Source: Gnetum montanum (Eukaryota; Streptophyta; Gnetopsida; Gnetales; Gnetaceae). From it: DNA of 64,000 bases. This document shows, one piece after another, positions 21,118-31,345 of this stretch (its first letter is position 1; each line of letters opens with the position of its first letter). The notes under the pieces are model-generated. The model was not told where the DNA came from. It worked only from the letters and a program-made list of their open reading frames with translations, and did not search any database. A program made the position numbers and the translations under genes. Location: assembly GCA_015680685.1 (NCBI GenBank), contig MNCI01037953.1, forward strand, positions 1,248,542 through 1,312,541, written 5' to 3'.

Positions 21118-23012
21118 ATGTCTTCTTCTAGCAAAAGGAATTCACCACCTAAGGACCATACAAAGAATAGTCGGCAGTCAAAAACACATAACCAAAATTA
21201 GTCGGTGCCTCGATAATATAAGTTGACATATACTCATCCCGATGAGTATATCCCCAACTTTACTTTTATTCTCCATCAAGATGAATAGATGCGCTGGAGG
21301 GATTTGCAAGGTAACATTGTGTTACCTCCAGATCGATCAATCCCAAACATGATTCTCCATGCTTTGGCACAAATTGGCATGATAGAATTATATGTAGAAT
21401 ACATTGTAGAAGACTTTGATTCAAGGGATTACTATCCCACAGAAGCACAACATATTTGAGGCTCAAGGCAGGAGAGCCAACATACCCTATTGAAGGGCAA
21501 AGGCCCTCACGTCCTTAGCAAAATAGGAGATGAAAAACCCATTATCACGGGTTCTCTAACAAATGATGTTCCTCCTTCTAATGATGGTGAGGAGGTTGGG
21601 TATCAGAACCTATGCTCAACAATACATAACATTAGTTCTGATCCCTGTGAACAACAACTGTTCACAGAGGGAAGAACAAAAAAAGACAAGGACGGGCACT
21701 TAGATCATCACCACGATTGGGGCTGAAGCTACTAAAGAGAAGGTAGGAAGCATCGTCATGACAATGGTTCTCCTTCATCTTCTCCTTCTTCACATCACTC
21801 ATCCTCTCCTTTCACATCTGGGTGCAACCAGCATGAGCATAATGGAGAGGATAAAAGTAAGAAAAATGAGAGACCTCGATGAGAGAGTCGAGAGANTAGC
21901 ATCACTTACAAGCATTCCACGATTCTTGCACTTTGCAGAATATAGAAAATAAGTGGCAAAAACTTAAGTTGTTTCCAAGGATACTCATTAAAGAAGCAAA
22001 GAGTTGGTACTAGTCCTTAGAATTGGAAACCATCAGCAAGTGGAGTACGATGCTACAACTCTTCAACGATAAGTATCAAACGTACTCCCGAGTGTCTAAT
22101 TTGCATAAGCAGATCCAAGGCTAGAAACAAGGTACTTATGAACCCTTGGATGCTGCCATGTCCCACTACTACACATTGTTACATCATTGCCAGGGCCATG
22201 GGTGCACTCAACAGGATCAACTTCACCACATCGTGGATGGGCTAAGTCATGAAACTAGAAGAACCCTTGGGAATTATGCCCAAGGGAGACTCTCAAAACT
22301 TAGAACCCATGAAGTACATAGCTTGTTGGAACAAGTAGCAAAAGAAGAAGGTGAGCTACGCAAGAGGGAAAGTGCAGAAGAATACAATCGCGACCCCTCC
22401 CTTTGAAAGAAGGGAGTGAAATTTTGTGATGAGGAGGATGAGTCACCACTCGAAGAGTTGGTGAACCGGAAAACCTTGCCAATTCAAAAACTAACAACTA
22501 AAGTATCGACTAAGATGGACCAATTTTGGGATTCCTTAGACTCCAGAATTGAAATGATCTTGAAAATTGTAGAAGAGTCTAGGGAGGAATGAAGTAGTGA
22601 CAAAGATAAGACAAAGTGGAGAAATTCAGGCCCTGCACATAACAAGGGTAAGGGGAAATTTACTATCTCCGATGAAGTTGTGGATTCAGACACAGACGAT
22701 GATGGTGGATGTGAGATCTTCCACTATGACCATCCTAAGGGATGTTGTCCAATCATCTTACATCTACAAGAGTCTGGGGTGTATGCACTTAATCCAAGAC
22801 TCAACCAATAGAAAACACCCCGAAGGTTACCTTATCCCCAAGGTAACCCAAGGAAGTTCCACAAACCACTAACGTACTATCCAAGTGGAACTCCATGACA
22901 ACCCATTGGATAGCATTAGAAGTGGCAACACCCACATTCATGGGGGATGCCAACGCCAACACAACAGTACCCTTACCAGCAACCTGATCCTTATGGATAT
23001 TATGTGCAGTAG
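21118..23012 (+). pseudogene. gag: gag of element A
   Basis: Starts MSSSSKRNS at 21,118, parallel to MSFSHRSPS in element C. The N-terminal domain shows FTFILHQDE and GNIVLPPDRSIPN. The capsid part (21,900-22,410) reads KWQKLKLFPRILIKEAKSW and HHIVDGLSHETRRTLGNYAQ. The knuckle near 22,710-22,765 reads CEIFHYDHPKGCCP, in which the second Cys of the C-x2-C pair is Phe, unlike elements B and C. About 50 residues present in C are missing at the single N (21,896), so part of gag is lost in an assembly gap. Several in-frame stops. Confidence 0.8.
21896..21896. other. Single N: contig join with missing gag sequence
   Basis: Alignment of the flanking gag frames with element C shows that a block of roughly 50 codons is absent exactly here. 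The N is therefore a gap of unknown length rather than an ambiguous base. Confidence 0.6.
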
Positions 23013-24140
23013 TTGGTTTCTCCAAGTGACTCTATGAGTCACACAACTCCCCAACGTCACTACCAAGTTCGGGAGTACTTTAGGAGGACTCCTCCTCCTT
23101 CGGGAGGCACCCCTCATACTTACCATCCTCTGACTCCATCTGCACCTCTTCCACCTATAGTTCCCATAACACCACCTACTCCAACAATGCAAAGGGAACT
23201 CCCTACTCAACCACAGCAACATAACGACACGAGAGCTATAAATATTCAACCTTCTACTAGTTCTTCCAACAGTAAAAAGAGAAGACCTTTCTACATAACC
23301 AAAAGCCCAAACAAACTCTCACAACAACAAGCAGTTGAGTCTAGGTACACTCCTCTACCATCTAACACTTCGGAACACCCTTCAGTCCAACAGAGCTTAA
23401 CGCATACAGTTATGTTAATGCATACCGTAACCGACTGGATCAAGGTAGGCCACCTTCCCAGGAAACTAACTAACCTTGGGAGTCCCTTAATCTATCTAAA
23501 AATTGCTAGGAATGCACCACATAAGGCTCTTCTTGACTCAGGTTCCGAAGTCAACCTAGTTTCACGAGAGATATATCAAGCTTAAAACCTGTCCCAACTT
23601 AAGAAGAGCAACATCCAACTTGAGCTAGCTGACCAGTCCATCACCATTCCCTTGGGATTGGTGGAGGACATTGTTACCACTGTGTGTGGTTGGTCCTACC
23701 CAACTGACTTCCTGGTGATAGAAGTTAACAACAATGAAGGGGACTTCCCAATTATAATGGGAGGGGCATGGCTAAGTACAGTAGATGCATGCCTTCAGAT
23801 CCACAATCTTTCCTTGGAAATTTCTAAGATAAACATTTATGGAAAGATCAAGAAGAGGAAAGTTCCATGCATCACATACAGTGATTTATCAGATGATGAC
23901 ATAGAGGAAATGCCTCCATCTAATAGGTGTTCTCTTGAAACTTTGAAACAAAGATGCTTGTATGTAGCAACTACACAAGTAGTAGACACCCCATGGTTGA
24001 CAAATACTAGGAAGAGCAAACTAATATGCATGAAACGAAATGAGGAAACTCATGCTAACAACAAAGGCATAGACACATTGAAATATGAGCGTCACCAACT
24101 TCCACCCCTCAACCTAAGAACATCAATTGGGAGAAGTTGA
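23013..24140 (+). pseudogene. pro: Pro-rich gag tail and aspartic protease of element A
   Basis: An open 190-codon stretch begins with a Pro/Thr-rich linker and runs into the protease: KALLDSGSEVNLVSREIYQ (intact D-S-G catalytic triad), then a stop at 23,583, then LELADQSITIPLGLVEDIV, GWSYPTDFLVIEV and FPIIMGGAWLSTVDA. The second block stays open for 162 codons to 24,140. This is the best preserved enzyme in the window, with one stop between active site and flap. The family enzyme cleaves Gag. Confidence 0.85.
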
Positions 24141-24194
24141 GCACTTCTACGAAATTTAAACAAATGCTCATTATTTCAGATCTCTCCCTCACAA

Positions 24195-24212
24195 CTCAGT
24201 CATGGGGGAGAT
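24195..24212 (+). promoter_or_regulatory. Internal polypurine-tract-like site of element A
   Basis: CAGTCATGGGGGAGATGG nearly repeats the sequence in front of the 3' LTR (TTTAGTCATGGGGGTA). It is followed about 40 bp later by a T-rich tract made of TTTTTGTTTTACA units. Elements B and C have the same pair of features in the same order. It may act as a second plus-strand priming site; this is inference. Confidence 0.45.
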
Positions 24213-24245
24213 GGCCATCTATGCTAATCATATGGGGCCCTCAGT

Positions 24246-24375
24246 TCTTTTTAAGTTTTTTTTACACGTTTTTGTTTTACATGTTTTTGTTTTACACTTT
24301 TTTGTCTTACACGTTTTTGTTTTACAACTTTCTTCAATTTTCTTGTTTTTGTTTTACAACATCATTATACTTTTT
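24246..24375 (+). repeat. T-rich tandem tract (TTTTTGTTTTACAYG units)
   Basis: About five to six diverged units of 14-16 bp. The sense-strand T-rich tract immediately follows the internal PPT-like site and has counterparts in C (35,500-35,640, minus) and B (54,940-55,020, minus). Confidence 0.7.
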
Positions 24376-26136
24376 CATTTTGTTTGTGTGTGTGTGTGAT
24401 CCATCATGTAATTTTGTCACCTAATAAGTGTTTGGAATGATAGTATGAACTGCTTTTTACTAATTGCTAATGTTTGGTTTTTACCTTTAAGTCATGATGT
24501 TGATATTAAGGTATGTTCTTTTGATATGAAAGGTAATGAGTTCACTTCATCCATCCATCCACAAGTTCTATGGTCTCTCTTGGCTTGGAAATGTACAGTC
24601 TCCTTCATAATAAGAACTTTAATGAATCGGTGACTAGGCACTTCTCAAACTAAGGAAGGAATCAAGGTTCAAAAAGGGTGTGACTTCAAGGAAACTTGAT
24701 GCTTTTATGTTGGCCATTCTCTTGGGTGCTTGGATGTTTTCTTCTTGGGTTTTCTTATCATTTCGATGTTACCCAATTATCGGAAGATGAGATAATAAAA
24801 ATAACAAGTCTTTGCATGGTGTGGTTCTCATGCATAAAAACACAAAACACAAAAAAAAAACAACACAAAAAAGTAAGAATTCAGAGCACACCCCTTAGAC
24901 GAAATAAACTTGGGCTACAAGCACTGGTTATGGAACCAAAAATATTCCCTCTAACTAAGGCCCTTCTCGCTTCCCATTCTCTCCTTTGTTTCGTCGGAAT
25001 GGTGGTGGCTCTTGGAGAGGCATTCTTGTTATTCAAGGGGATGGATTGGCCGAATGCATTGATGCTAAGTCACTAGATGTGGTTTCTTTGAGGCCGGAGT
25101 TGGAATGAGATTTTCCAAGTCACATTAATCATGAAATACACAAGGGGCTATACACCACCTTGTTCTTGGGATTCCATTCCATTCTCTTCTCTCCATCCTT
25201 CTCTCCATTCTTCACCTCATTGTTGGTTGTATCATTAGTGTATATTTTGGTTAACACATTGTTTTCTTTTTGGTAAATTCTTGGGTTAAGACTTTAAATC
25301 TTGTTCCAAATGACATTCCCATAGCCTATGGACTCTTTGAATGTGGGTTTGTCAAGGCATTAAGGGCATGAGCCTGCTTTGGGGAGGACCCACTCACATT
25401 CATATTTGGTGCACCAGTTAAATTCTTTCCCTTAACATTTTGCAGTTAATTTTATTTTGTTCATTTCCATCTTGACATCTATTTCATCGATGTCCTAGTT
25501 GTCTCTTTTTCTTCCTCTTTCCTTTTCCTTTTTCTTTCTCCATTCTAATGTTACCAGAGGTTCGCGATTAGTCATGGAGGTACAGGGCCTAATTTTTTCA
25601 ATTTTCTCCTAGCCTCGATTTTTTTAATTTTTTCCTAACCCCTACACCTTTGATAGTCATCATTAATACATCCCCAGATCCATAATTAGCCATACCACAA
25701 CCTAGCCAATGGACCTACACCGAAGCAAGGTATCAATTTCATGATGATTCATTTACCCTTGCTAATATATGATTGTGTTGTGTGTGCATATGGCAATCAT
25801 ACAACAACGGGTTGGATCTGGAGCAAACACTTGGAATGGAGCAGTGCTGAAATAGCTATGCAAGGAGAAAGATTGATGATGTGATTATGGATGGAGAATG
25901 AAAGGCACAATCTTGGCGTTGGCAGTAGCAACACTTCTTTCTCTCTCTCTTCCTCTCAGCTACCAAATGAGGCCTGATGTCAATGTAATAAGGTGTTCAC
26001 CCCTGTTGTCATGAACACAAGTTTTGTCAAGTCTTCTAATGATGATCTGTTCACATGTCATCCCATTAGTTTCACTAAATTAATAATCCCATACCTTCTC
26101 AATATTATTGTAATGAACTCAAGGACGAGTTTTCAT
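24376..26136 (+). other. Non-coding 3' region of element A
   Basis: About 1.8 kb without recognisable protein where RT, RNase H and integrase would be expected. It contains the conserved TGCTTTGGGGAGGACCCAC motif (25,375-25,393). Confidence 0.7.
25361..25393 (+). promoter_or_regulatory. Conserved non-coding motif, copy in element A
   Basis: TAAGGGCATG followed by TGCTTTGGGGAGGACCCAC. Equivalent sequences occur in B (54,023-53,980, minus) and C (34,376-34,333, minus), in the same position between coding region and 3' LTR. Conservation exceeds that of surrounding non-coding sequence. Function unknown. Confidence 0.6.
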
Positions 26137-26151
26137 TTAGTCATGGGGGTA
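26137..26151 (+). promoter_or_regulatory. Polypurine tract of element A
   Basis: TTTAGTCATGGGGGTA abuts the 3' LTR start TGATGGG. The G5 run is the presumed plus-strand primer. Confidence 0.65.
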
Positions 26152-27183
26152 TGATGGGACGCAATATCACATGCGCTGCGATATCGCATCTTCCCCTGCG
26201 ATATCGCGTACGCGATATTGCGATGCGTCATCATATCTATAAATAAGAGGCGGCTCTCCCTTGTTTTCTCATCCTAGACTAGAAGTAGGGAAACTCTGGT
26301 AGATTGATCACTCCAGAGATAGAATATTTTCAATGTGCTCATAATAGGAGTCACAAAGTGAACAGATCTTTATTCGAGCAAACATTGTACTTGAACACAA
26401 GTTTGTGTACAGCAATAAAGATGAGCTTTTCGGATAAACCTTGCAGCGCATGGAATAGGATTTTATTTATAGTTATTTATTATTTTCCTTCTCAACCCTT
26501 ATCTCCTAGTAATGAGGAATGAGTACGACTTGATTACGAGCATCTAAGGATGTGTACAAATAGTCAAGGAATGGATGCTCATCGCAATATGGAATGAGTA
26601 TAATTTGATTACGAGCATCTCAGTGTGACTACTTAGCAACCTAGTGGCGTATCTAGGATCTACGCATGGTAATCCTAGTGGTGGTCGTGCACCAAGATGT
26701 GTACGAATAATCAAGGAATCGGTTGCTCATCGCACTTAGGCTAGTAGCTTTCTCAACCCTTTCCTCCTAGTTAAGTGCCTCAGTATGACCACTTCGAGCA
26801 CGTGCATTATGCGTGGTGATCCCAACAACAATTAGCGTTTGGTAGCCACGATTGCATCGGTTCAGGGTGTGTATGGTAAGTGGGAACAGATGCTGACACT
26901 AAGTAATTTAGACTTAGTTCATTAGTTAGAGTTAGTTAGTTTCTTCAACCCTTCACCTTGATAGCATAGGAGACATAAAACATAAAAGACTATAAAAATC
27001 ATATATCTCAAACTTACTTAACCATACATTGTGACAACTACAAGTAAGTTTGGGAAGACAATGAATGATTAACCCTAAGTGTTCCATGGGGTGTGTAGGC
27101 ACTTAGTCTGTGGAGTTTGATCGGATTGCGCATGCTATGCTTGTTTCGTATGGTTGAGTGTAGGGATATCTTGCCACTCATCA
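26152..27183 (+). repeat. 3' LTR of element A
   Basis: 1,032 bp, TGATGGG...CACTCATCA, clearly homologous to the 5' LTR. It keeps an intact TATA box CTATAAATAAGAGG (26,237-26,250) and has fewer GATATCGC units, which explains the roughly 50-bp length difference. Confidence 0.9.
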
Positions 27184-27188
27184 CTATA
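27184..27188. repeat. Target site duplication of element A, right copy (CTATA)
   Basis: Exact match to 19,887-19,891. Confidence 0.9.
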
Positions 27189-27415
27189 GTACTAGTATCC
27201 TACTATAGTATCTATGACTTGATCCATAAATGGCTAATAAAAATAGTTTTGAACATTACCACATTTAACAATTGGAAATTTATATAAATCCTCCACTTAT
27301 TGTCTTTCATTGAAACAATACTTGATGGACCGATCCATTCACTATCAACCATTAGATAGATGAATCCTTCCTTGAGTAGTTTTTCCAATTATTATTTAAC
27401 TACTTTCCTAAGCTT
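27189..27415 (-). pseudogene. RT of element D, N-terminal part
   Basis: The minus strand reads LEKLLKEGFIYLMVDSEWIG, then SIVSMKDNKWRIYINFQLLN, matching the RT finger region (LLxAGxIYPISDSxWVSPxxVVPKK; RxCIDYRxLN). It is separated from the rest of RT by the 7.3-kb element A and its CTATA target duplication. Confidence 0.65.
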
Positions 27416-27930
27416 CAGATTCAACCACTATTAACGCTAATGGTGAAAATTGACTATTAAATCTATTTAAATGTGATGTTGGCAAATGTGTGGACTTATT
27501 TCTATTATTTCATCATAAGTCCATGTAAAAGCATTTTTTTATATTTATTCATAACCTCAAATAATTTTTACTTCTATCTTTTGTTAACACTGGAATTAAT
27601 ACTTACCAAGTTTTCATTCTTCAAAAATGCATATTCTAGTGCATCCAATAGTATCTTTAGTTATAAGGGTTCTAGTTCAAACTTGTTAGGAATTTCTAAA
27701 TTTTATCATTCAAAATCTTCTTCTTGTTGAAAATCTATGTGGAAAAGTTATCTTCTTAATTGTTTCATTTTGTCTCTTTCTTTAACATAGACACTTGTGA
27801 TTCTTTCAGTTGGTTCCATGCACATGTTAGATCTAGATTCTATTTATTTGATTAGTCACTATATGCCTTCCTATTTCATGGTTGTTGTAAAAAGACAATG
27901 TTGCACACACATCTTCTGCACATACCTTGT
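27416..27930. other. AT-rich part of element D between protease and RT
   Basis: No recognisable domain. Lies between the protease remnant and the RT N-terminus on the minus strand. Confidence 0.3.
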
Positions 27931-28350
27931 ATGTTGGGATGTTACCACTTTTTTCTATCCATACTTTTTACATGAAATTGTACCCAGTATTACTATATAT
28001 GATGCATGGAAGTCTTTGTCTCTATATGACTCCTTTTTTAGCTTCCTTAGAAATTTCCAAGAATAAATCTCTTATTTCTATCTTAGCATCGATTATGCAA
28101 AGTCATGTCATTCTCATAATGATATGGAACTCTCCTTTATTCTTCCCCATATAAATAAATAAGTCTACAATATATGACTAGCCACTAATGAAAGTCACGA
28201 CTTCCTCTACTTGTCTAAGTAGGATAATAATAGACTATTTTGCAAGCTCTAATTTGATATTATAATTCTTCAACGGAGATATCTAAGCCTTATATATATC
28301 TTCTAAAATCATGTTTACACCCATTCCTAAATCTAGTAGAGCTTTACATA
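27930..28350 (-). pseudogene. pro: Aspartic protease of element D
   Basis: The minus strand reads KALLDLGMGVNMI at the active site (Asp codon at 28,331-28,333), then NIKLELAK, FISGxSYIVDLFI and LFLEISKEAKKGV. These align with the proteases of elements A and C, although the catalytic Ser/Thr is Leu here. Element E begins at 28,356, just upstream of the active-site motif. Confidence 0.7.
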
Positions 28351-28355
28351 GTATG

Positions 28356-28889
28356 TGTTAGAGTATATTTCATACATTATCTTGATTTGTGAAATGTTGT
28401 ATTAAGTCAAGTTAGTTACTTGTAAGCTCAGTGAGTTGATTGTTAACTCTTAATATCAGTTTTTCACACATATGGAACAATTTGTAAGTCTATGTATTAT
28501 AAAATAATAAAGTCAATTAATTCTATGTTAAGAAAAAAATAATTTTGAAGACTAATTAAATACTCTTATGAATTTGTAATAAAAAATATTATTACATTAT
28601 ATTTTTGTATTAAGTCACAACTTCCTTTTAAGTTAAAGGTATAGCCAATATCAAGGTTGTAAGTAAGTTAAGTTGATGGAGAACAAAAACAAAAGGAATA
28701 ACAATTTTCAATAATTCTAGAACACCTATTACAAAAAAAAAGGTCCAAAACAAGTTATTTAAAAGATTTTTTTTTTCTATCAAGTTATATTAGATTATGA
28801 AGCTTAGTCATATCATGAATTTTTCATAAATTTTTTCAAGTTATTACCTTCTTAAGCTATCTTTATACAATACTACATTAAGTTTAACA
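28356..28889 (+). repeat. 5' LTR of copia element E
   Basis: 534 bp starting TGTTAGAGTATA and ending AGTTTAACA, followed directly by a Met-tRNA-type primer site. No second copy is present to confirm the ends, so the borders rest on TG/CA termini, the primer site and interruption of the D protease. Confidence 0.6.
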
Positions 28890-28905
28890 CGATATCAAAG
28901 TAGGG
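28890..28905 (+). promoter_or_regulatory. Primer-binding site of element E
   Basis: CGATATCAAAGTAGGG resembles TGGTATCAGAGCAGGG, the site complementary to initiator Met tRNA used by most plant copia elements. The differences are mostly transitions. Confidence 0.6.
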
Positions 28906-29289
28906 AGAAGGTAAAAGGTAAAATAATAATCAAAATTCTAATAACAAGAATGAAAATAAGAATATTAAAGATGCCATGAACTTCATGCATAACATGACAT
29001 TAAAAGAAGAAGACAAAAATCATCAAAGGTCATTAATCAATAAGATTGCAATTACAAACACACAAAAGCTTGTGATGAAAAATTATAAGACCTAGGCATA
29101 AAGAATTAGGATTATCCTATAATCTTGTGGCATGTTTTTTCAAACCCTAATTTCAAACTTAATGATGACTAAAAACAAAACATCATAATATGATCTTAAG
29201 TATTAGCATATCAGATGAAGTATTTCATCTTGTGTATCATATAGCAACAATTGCAAAATTTAGGATTGTCTATACTAGATATTTGGATG

Positions 29290-30000
29290 TTTGGATCAAG
29301 CAAGAAAAGATCATCTTTTCTTAAAGTTATGAATGTTGAAGATGAATGTAGACCAAAAATTAATAGATTTCATAATGAACATGAAAGTAGTCATATTGGA
29401 ACTTAAATGTGGAGAGAAAGAGGTAACAAATGAAGAAAGAGCAAGTTGTCTTCTTAGAGCACTTCCAAATAAGTATAAAGAATTTACTCAAGAACTTGAT
29501 GCCCTTGGAGAAAGAGTAGACTTCCTAGCATTAATAGCTCAATTGTAGCTATAAGAAACTAAGATGAAATTAGAGAAAAATTAGAAAATACCAACTAAGT
29601 TATGTATATTCCAAGGAATAAGCAAGGAGGATGATAGATACAAAACTAGTGTTACAATGGTAAATAGAAAACAAGATTTAATAATCAATGAGATCAATCT
29701 AAGAATTGCCTCATCTATAGAAGAAAAGAACATGAACTTAGAGACAATTGGCTTAATCTTAAGAACCTAAGATCTTCTATAATTGAAATACGAATTATCA
29801 AAGAAAAGATGGGATGACAAAATCAAAGGAGATATAATAATGACAATCAAAATAACTACCATAAGACTGATGCAAATATACTTGAAGATAAAGTGGTCTC
29901 AATTATCAAGGATGTTATTATCAAAGATAAAGTTGCTAAGATAGAGCACAACACTTAGTATATTGATTCTAGATGCTCTAGACATGTATTAAAAATCATA
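29290..30000 (+). pseudogene. gag: gag (UBN2-like) region of copia element E
   Basis: An open 71-codon stretch (29,333-29,548) reads VDQKLIDFIMNMKVVILEL, then NEERASCLLRALPNKYKEF, the normal copia gag pattern (LxxLPxxYxxF). Downstream frames are broken. The protease zone near 29,955 retains only IDSRCSRHVL where the family has DSGCSRHM, so the catalytic Asp is kept but Gly is Arg. Confidence 0.7.
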
Positions 30001-30079
30001 ATCTATTTTAAAATCTATGTACTATAAATGTTGGTGAAGCTACAACACCATAAGAGCCATCTGTAAGAATAAATACATT

Positions 30080-31200
30080 AGGGATATCAACATGAAGATT
30101 ATAGATCAACCTGTACAGATCAAAAATATGTATTATACTTTAACACTAAAGGAACATAATTTGTTATCAATATCAAAACTAGTGAAATTAGAACACAAGA
30201 TAATTTTTGAGCAAGATCAAAGTAAGAATGTCAAATGTACTATATTGAAAGATGAATCACAAAAGAAGATAGCAAAAACTAAGTAAATGTGTATTCAAGT
30301 TACATCTAGTAAGAGAATTTATTTGTATAGCAACCCATAGAGCTCAAGAGGAGAAACTATGGCATGCGAGACTTGGACATATGAATAAAAGATATATGTA
30401 GAAAATGTTACAATTCTCTATTGGGTTCTTTCACCTAAACATAAATCACAGTATGTTCTACAAATCAGGTGCCAATGGTAAGTAAACTAGAATGATCTTT
30501 CCAAATGTAAGGAATACTACTGTCAAAGCCAAGCTAGAGATAGTACATAAAGATGTAGGTTCCTATGATAATGTGACATGATTGGGAGGATTCAAATATT
30601 TCATAATCTACATCAATGATTATACATGCAAAGTATGGGTATACATCATTAAATCTAGGATCAAAGCTCTTGATACCTTTAAGAAGTTCAAAGCATTAGT
30701 GTAAAAATAGACTAGATTACCCATCATGAAATTAAGAACTGATACTGGAATAGAATATACAAATAAAGAGTTTCAAGAGTATCTTGCAACTAGAGGGATT
30801 AGCCATTAAAATATGGTTCCACATTGTCCTAAACAAAATGGTGTAGCAAAATGAAAGAATTAAGTAATTGAAGAGATGAAGCATCATATGTTAGCATAGT
30901 TAGAACTAGAAGATAGTTTCTAGGGAGTAGTACAAACTATTATTTGTATCATTAACAAAAGTCCAACATTATATCTATGCTTTGAGTATCCTAATATTGT
31001 GTTGAATAGAAGAAGACACAATTTAAGAGACTTAAAAATTTTTGGTTGCAATGTATATTATGGTATTCCATCTCAAACAAAATCAAGTCCAAAAGCAAGA
31101 GTAATATTTTGTGAGACATGGCCTACATACAAACGGATATTGAATCTAGGATTTTGAGTCAAAAAAATTGGTTATTATAAGAGATATAATATTTAATAAA
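30080..31200 (+). pseudogene. Integrase region of copia element E
   Basis: KEHNLLSISKLVKLEHKIIF and ARLGHMNKRY mark the pre-integrase domain. The core contains FIIYINDYTCKVWVYIIKS, LRTDTGIEYTNKEF (Asp kept) and KQNGVAK, where the catalytic Glu of QNGVAER is Lys. It ends around IFGCNVYYG. Many stops. No RT follows. Confidence 0.75.
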
Positions 31201-31345
31201 GAAAAATTTCCAAAATAAAGACCCAATAATAAATCCCTTAAAATAATAGTTATGAAGATGATAATGATAATTATGTCAGTCATATCTTAGTATTGTGTAC
31301 AAATGAACATTTTCATAAAACAAGTAGATCAAGAAATATCAAATA

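Larger units (their letters stand above)
19892..27183 (+). mobile_element. Element A: complete non-autonomous Athila-like LTR element (gag-pro only)
   Basis: A 7.29-kb element with 5' LTR 19,892-20,973, tRNA-Asp-type primer site, gag, protease, internal PPT-like site, a 2-kb non-coding region, terminal PPT and 3' LTR 26,152-27,183, flanked by exact 5-bp repeats CTATA. There is no RT, RNase H or integrase, so movement needed help in trans. It sits inside the RT of element D. Confidence 0.9.
17471..28355 (-). mobile_element. Old Athila-like element D, interrupted by A and truncated by E
   Basis: Minus-strand remains in the order protease (28,350-27,930), RT N-part (27,415-27,189), [element A], RT C-part (19,886-19,290), RNase H (19,290-18,885), integrase zinc domain (18,880-18,560). 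All are highly decayed. Element A entered the RT gene and copia element E entered at the protease. LTRs of D were not found; 17,471-18,560 is AT-rich and without recognisable coding sequence. Confidence 0.65.
28356..31345 (+). mobile_element. Truncated Ty1/copia element E
   Basis: 5' LTR (28,356-28,889), a decayed initiator-Met tRNA primer site, gag, the pre-integrase region and integrase are recognisable on the + strand. RT, RNase H and a 3' LTR are missing: the copia frames stop near 31,210 and unrelated sequence begins near 31,345. It was inserted into the protease of element D. Confidence 0.7.

Noticed and set aside
24137-24424. A 95-codon ORF with repeated FLFYTFLFY that looks like a membrane or envelope protein
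   Set aside because: It is a translation of the T-rich tandem TTTTTGTTTTACA tract. Three frames give similarly hydrophobic peptides, and element C has the same tract with no open frame.
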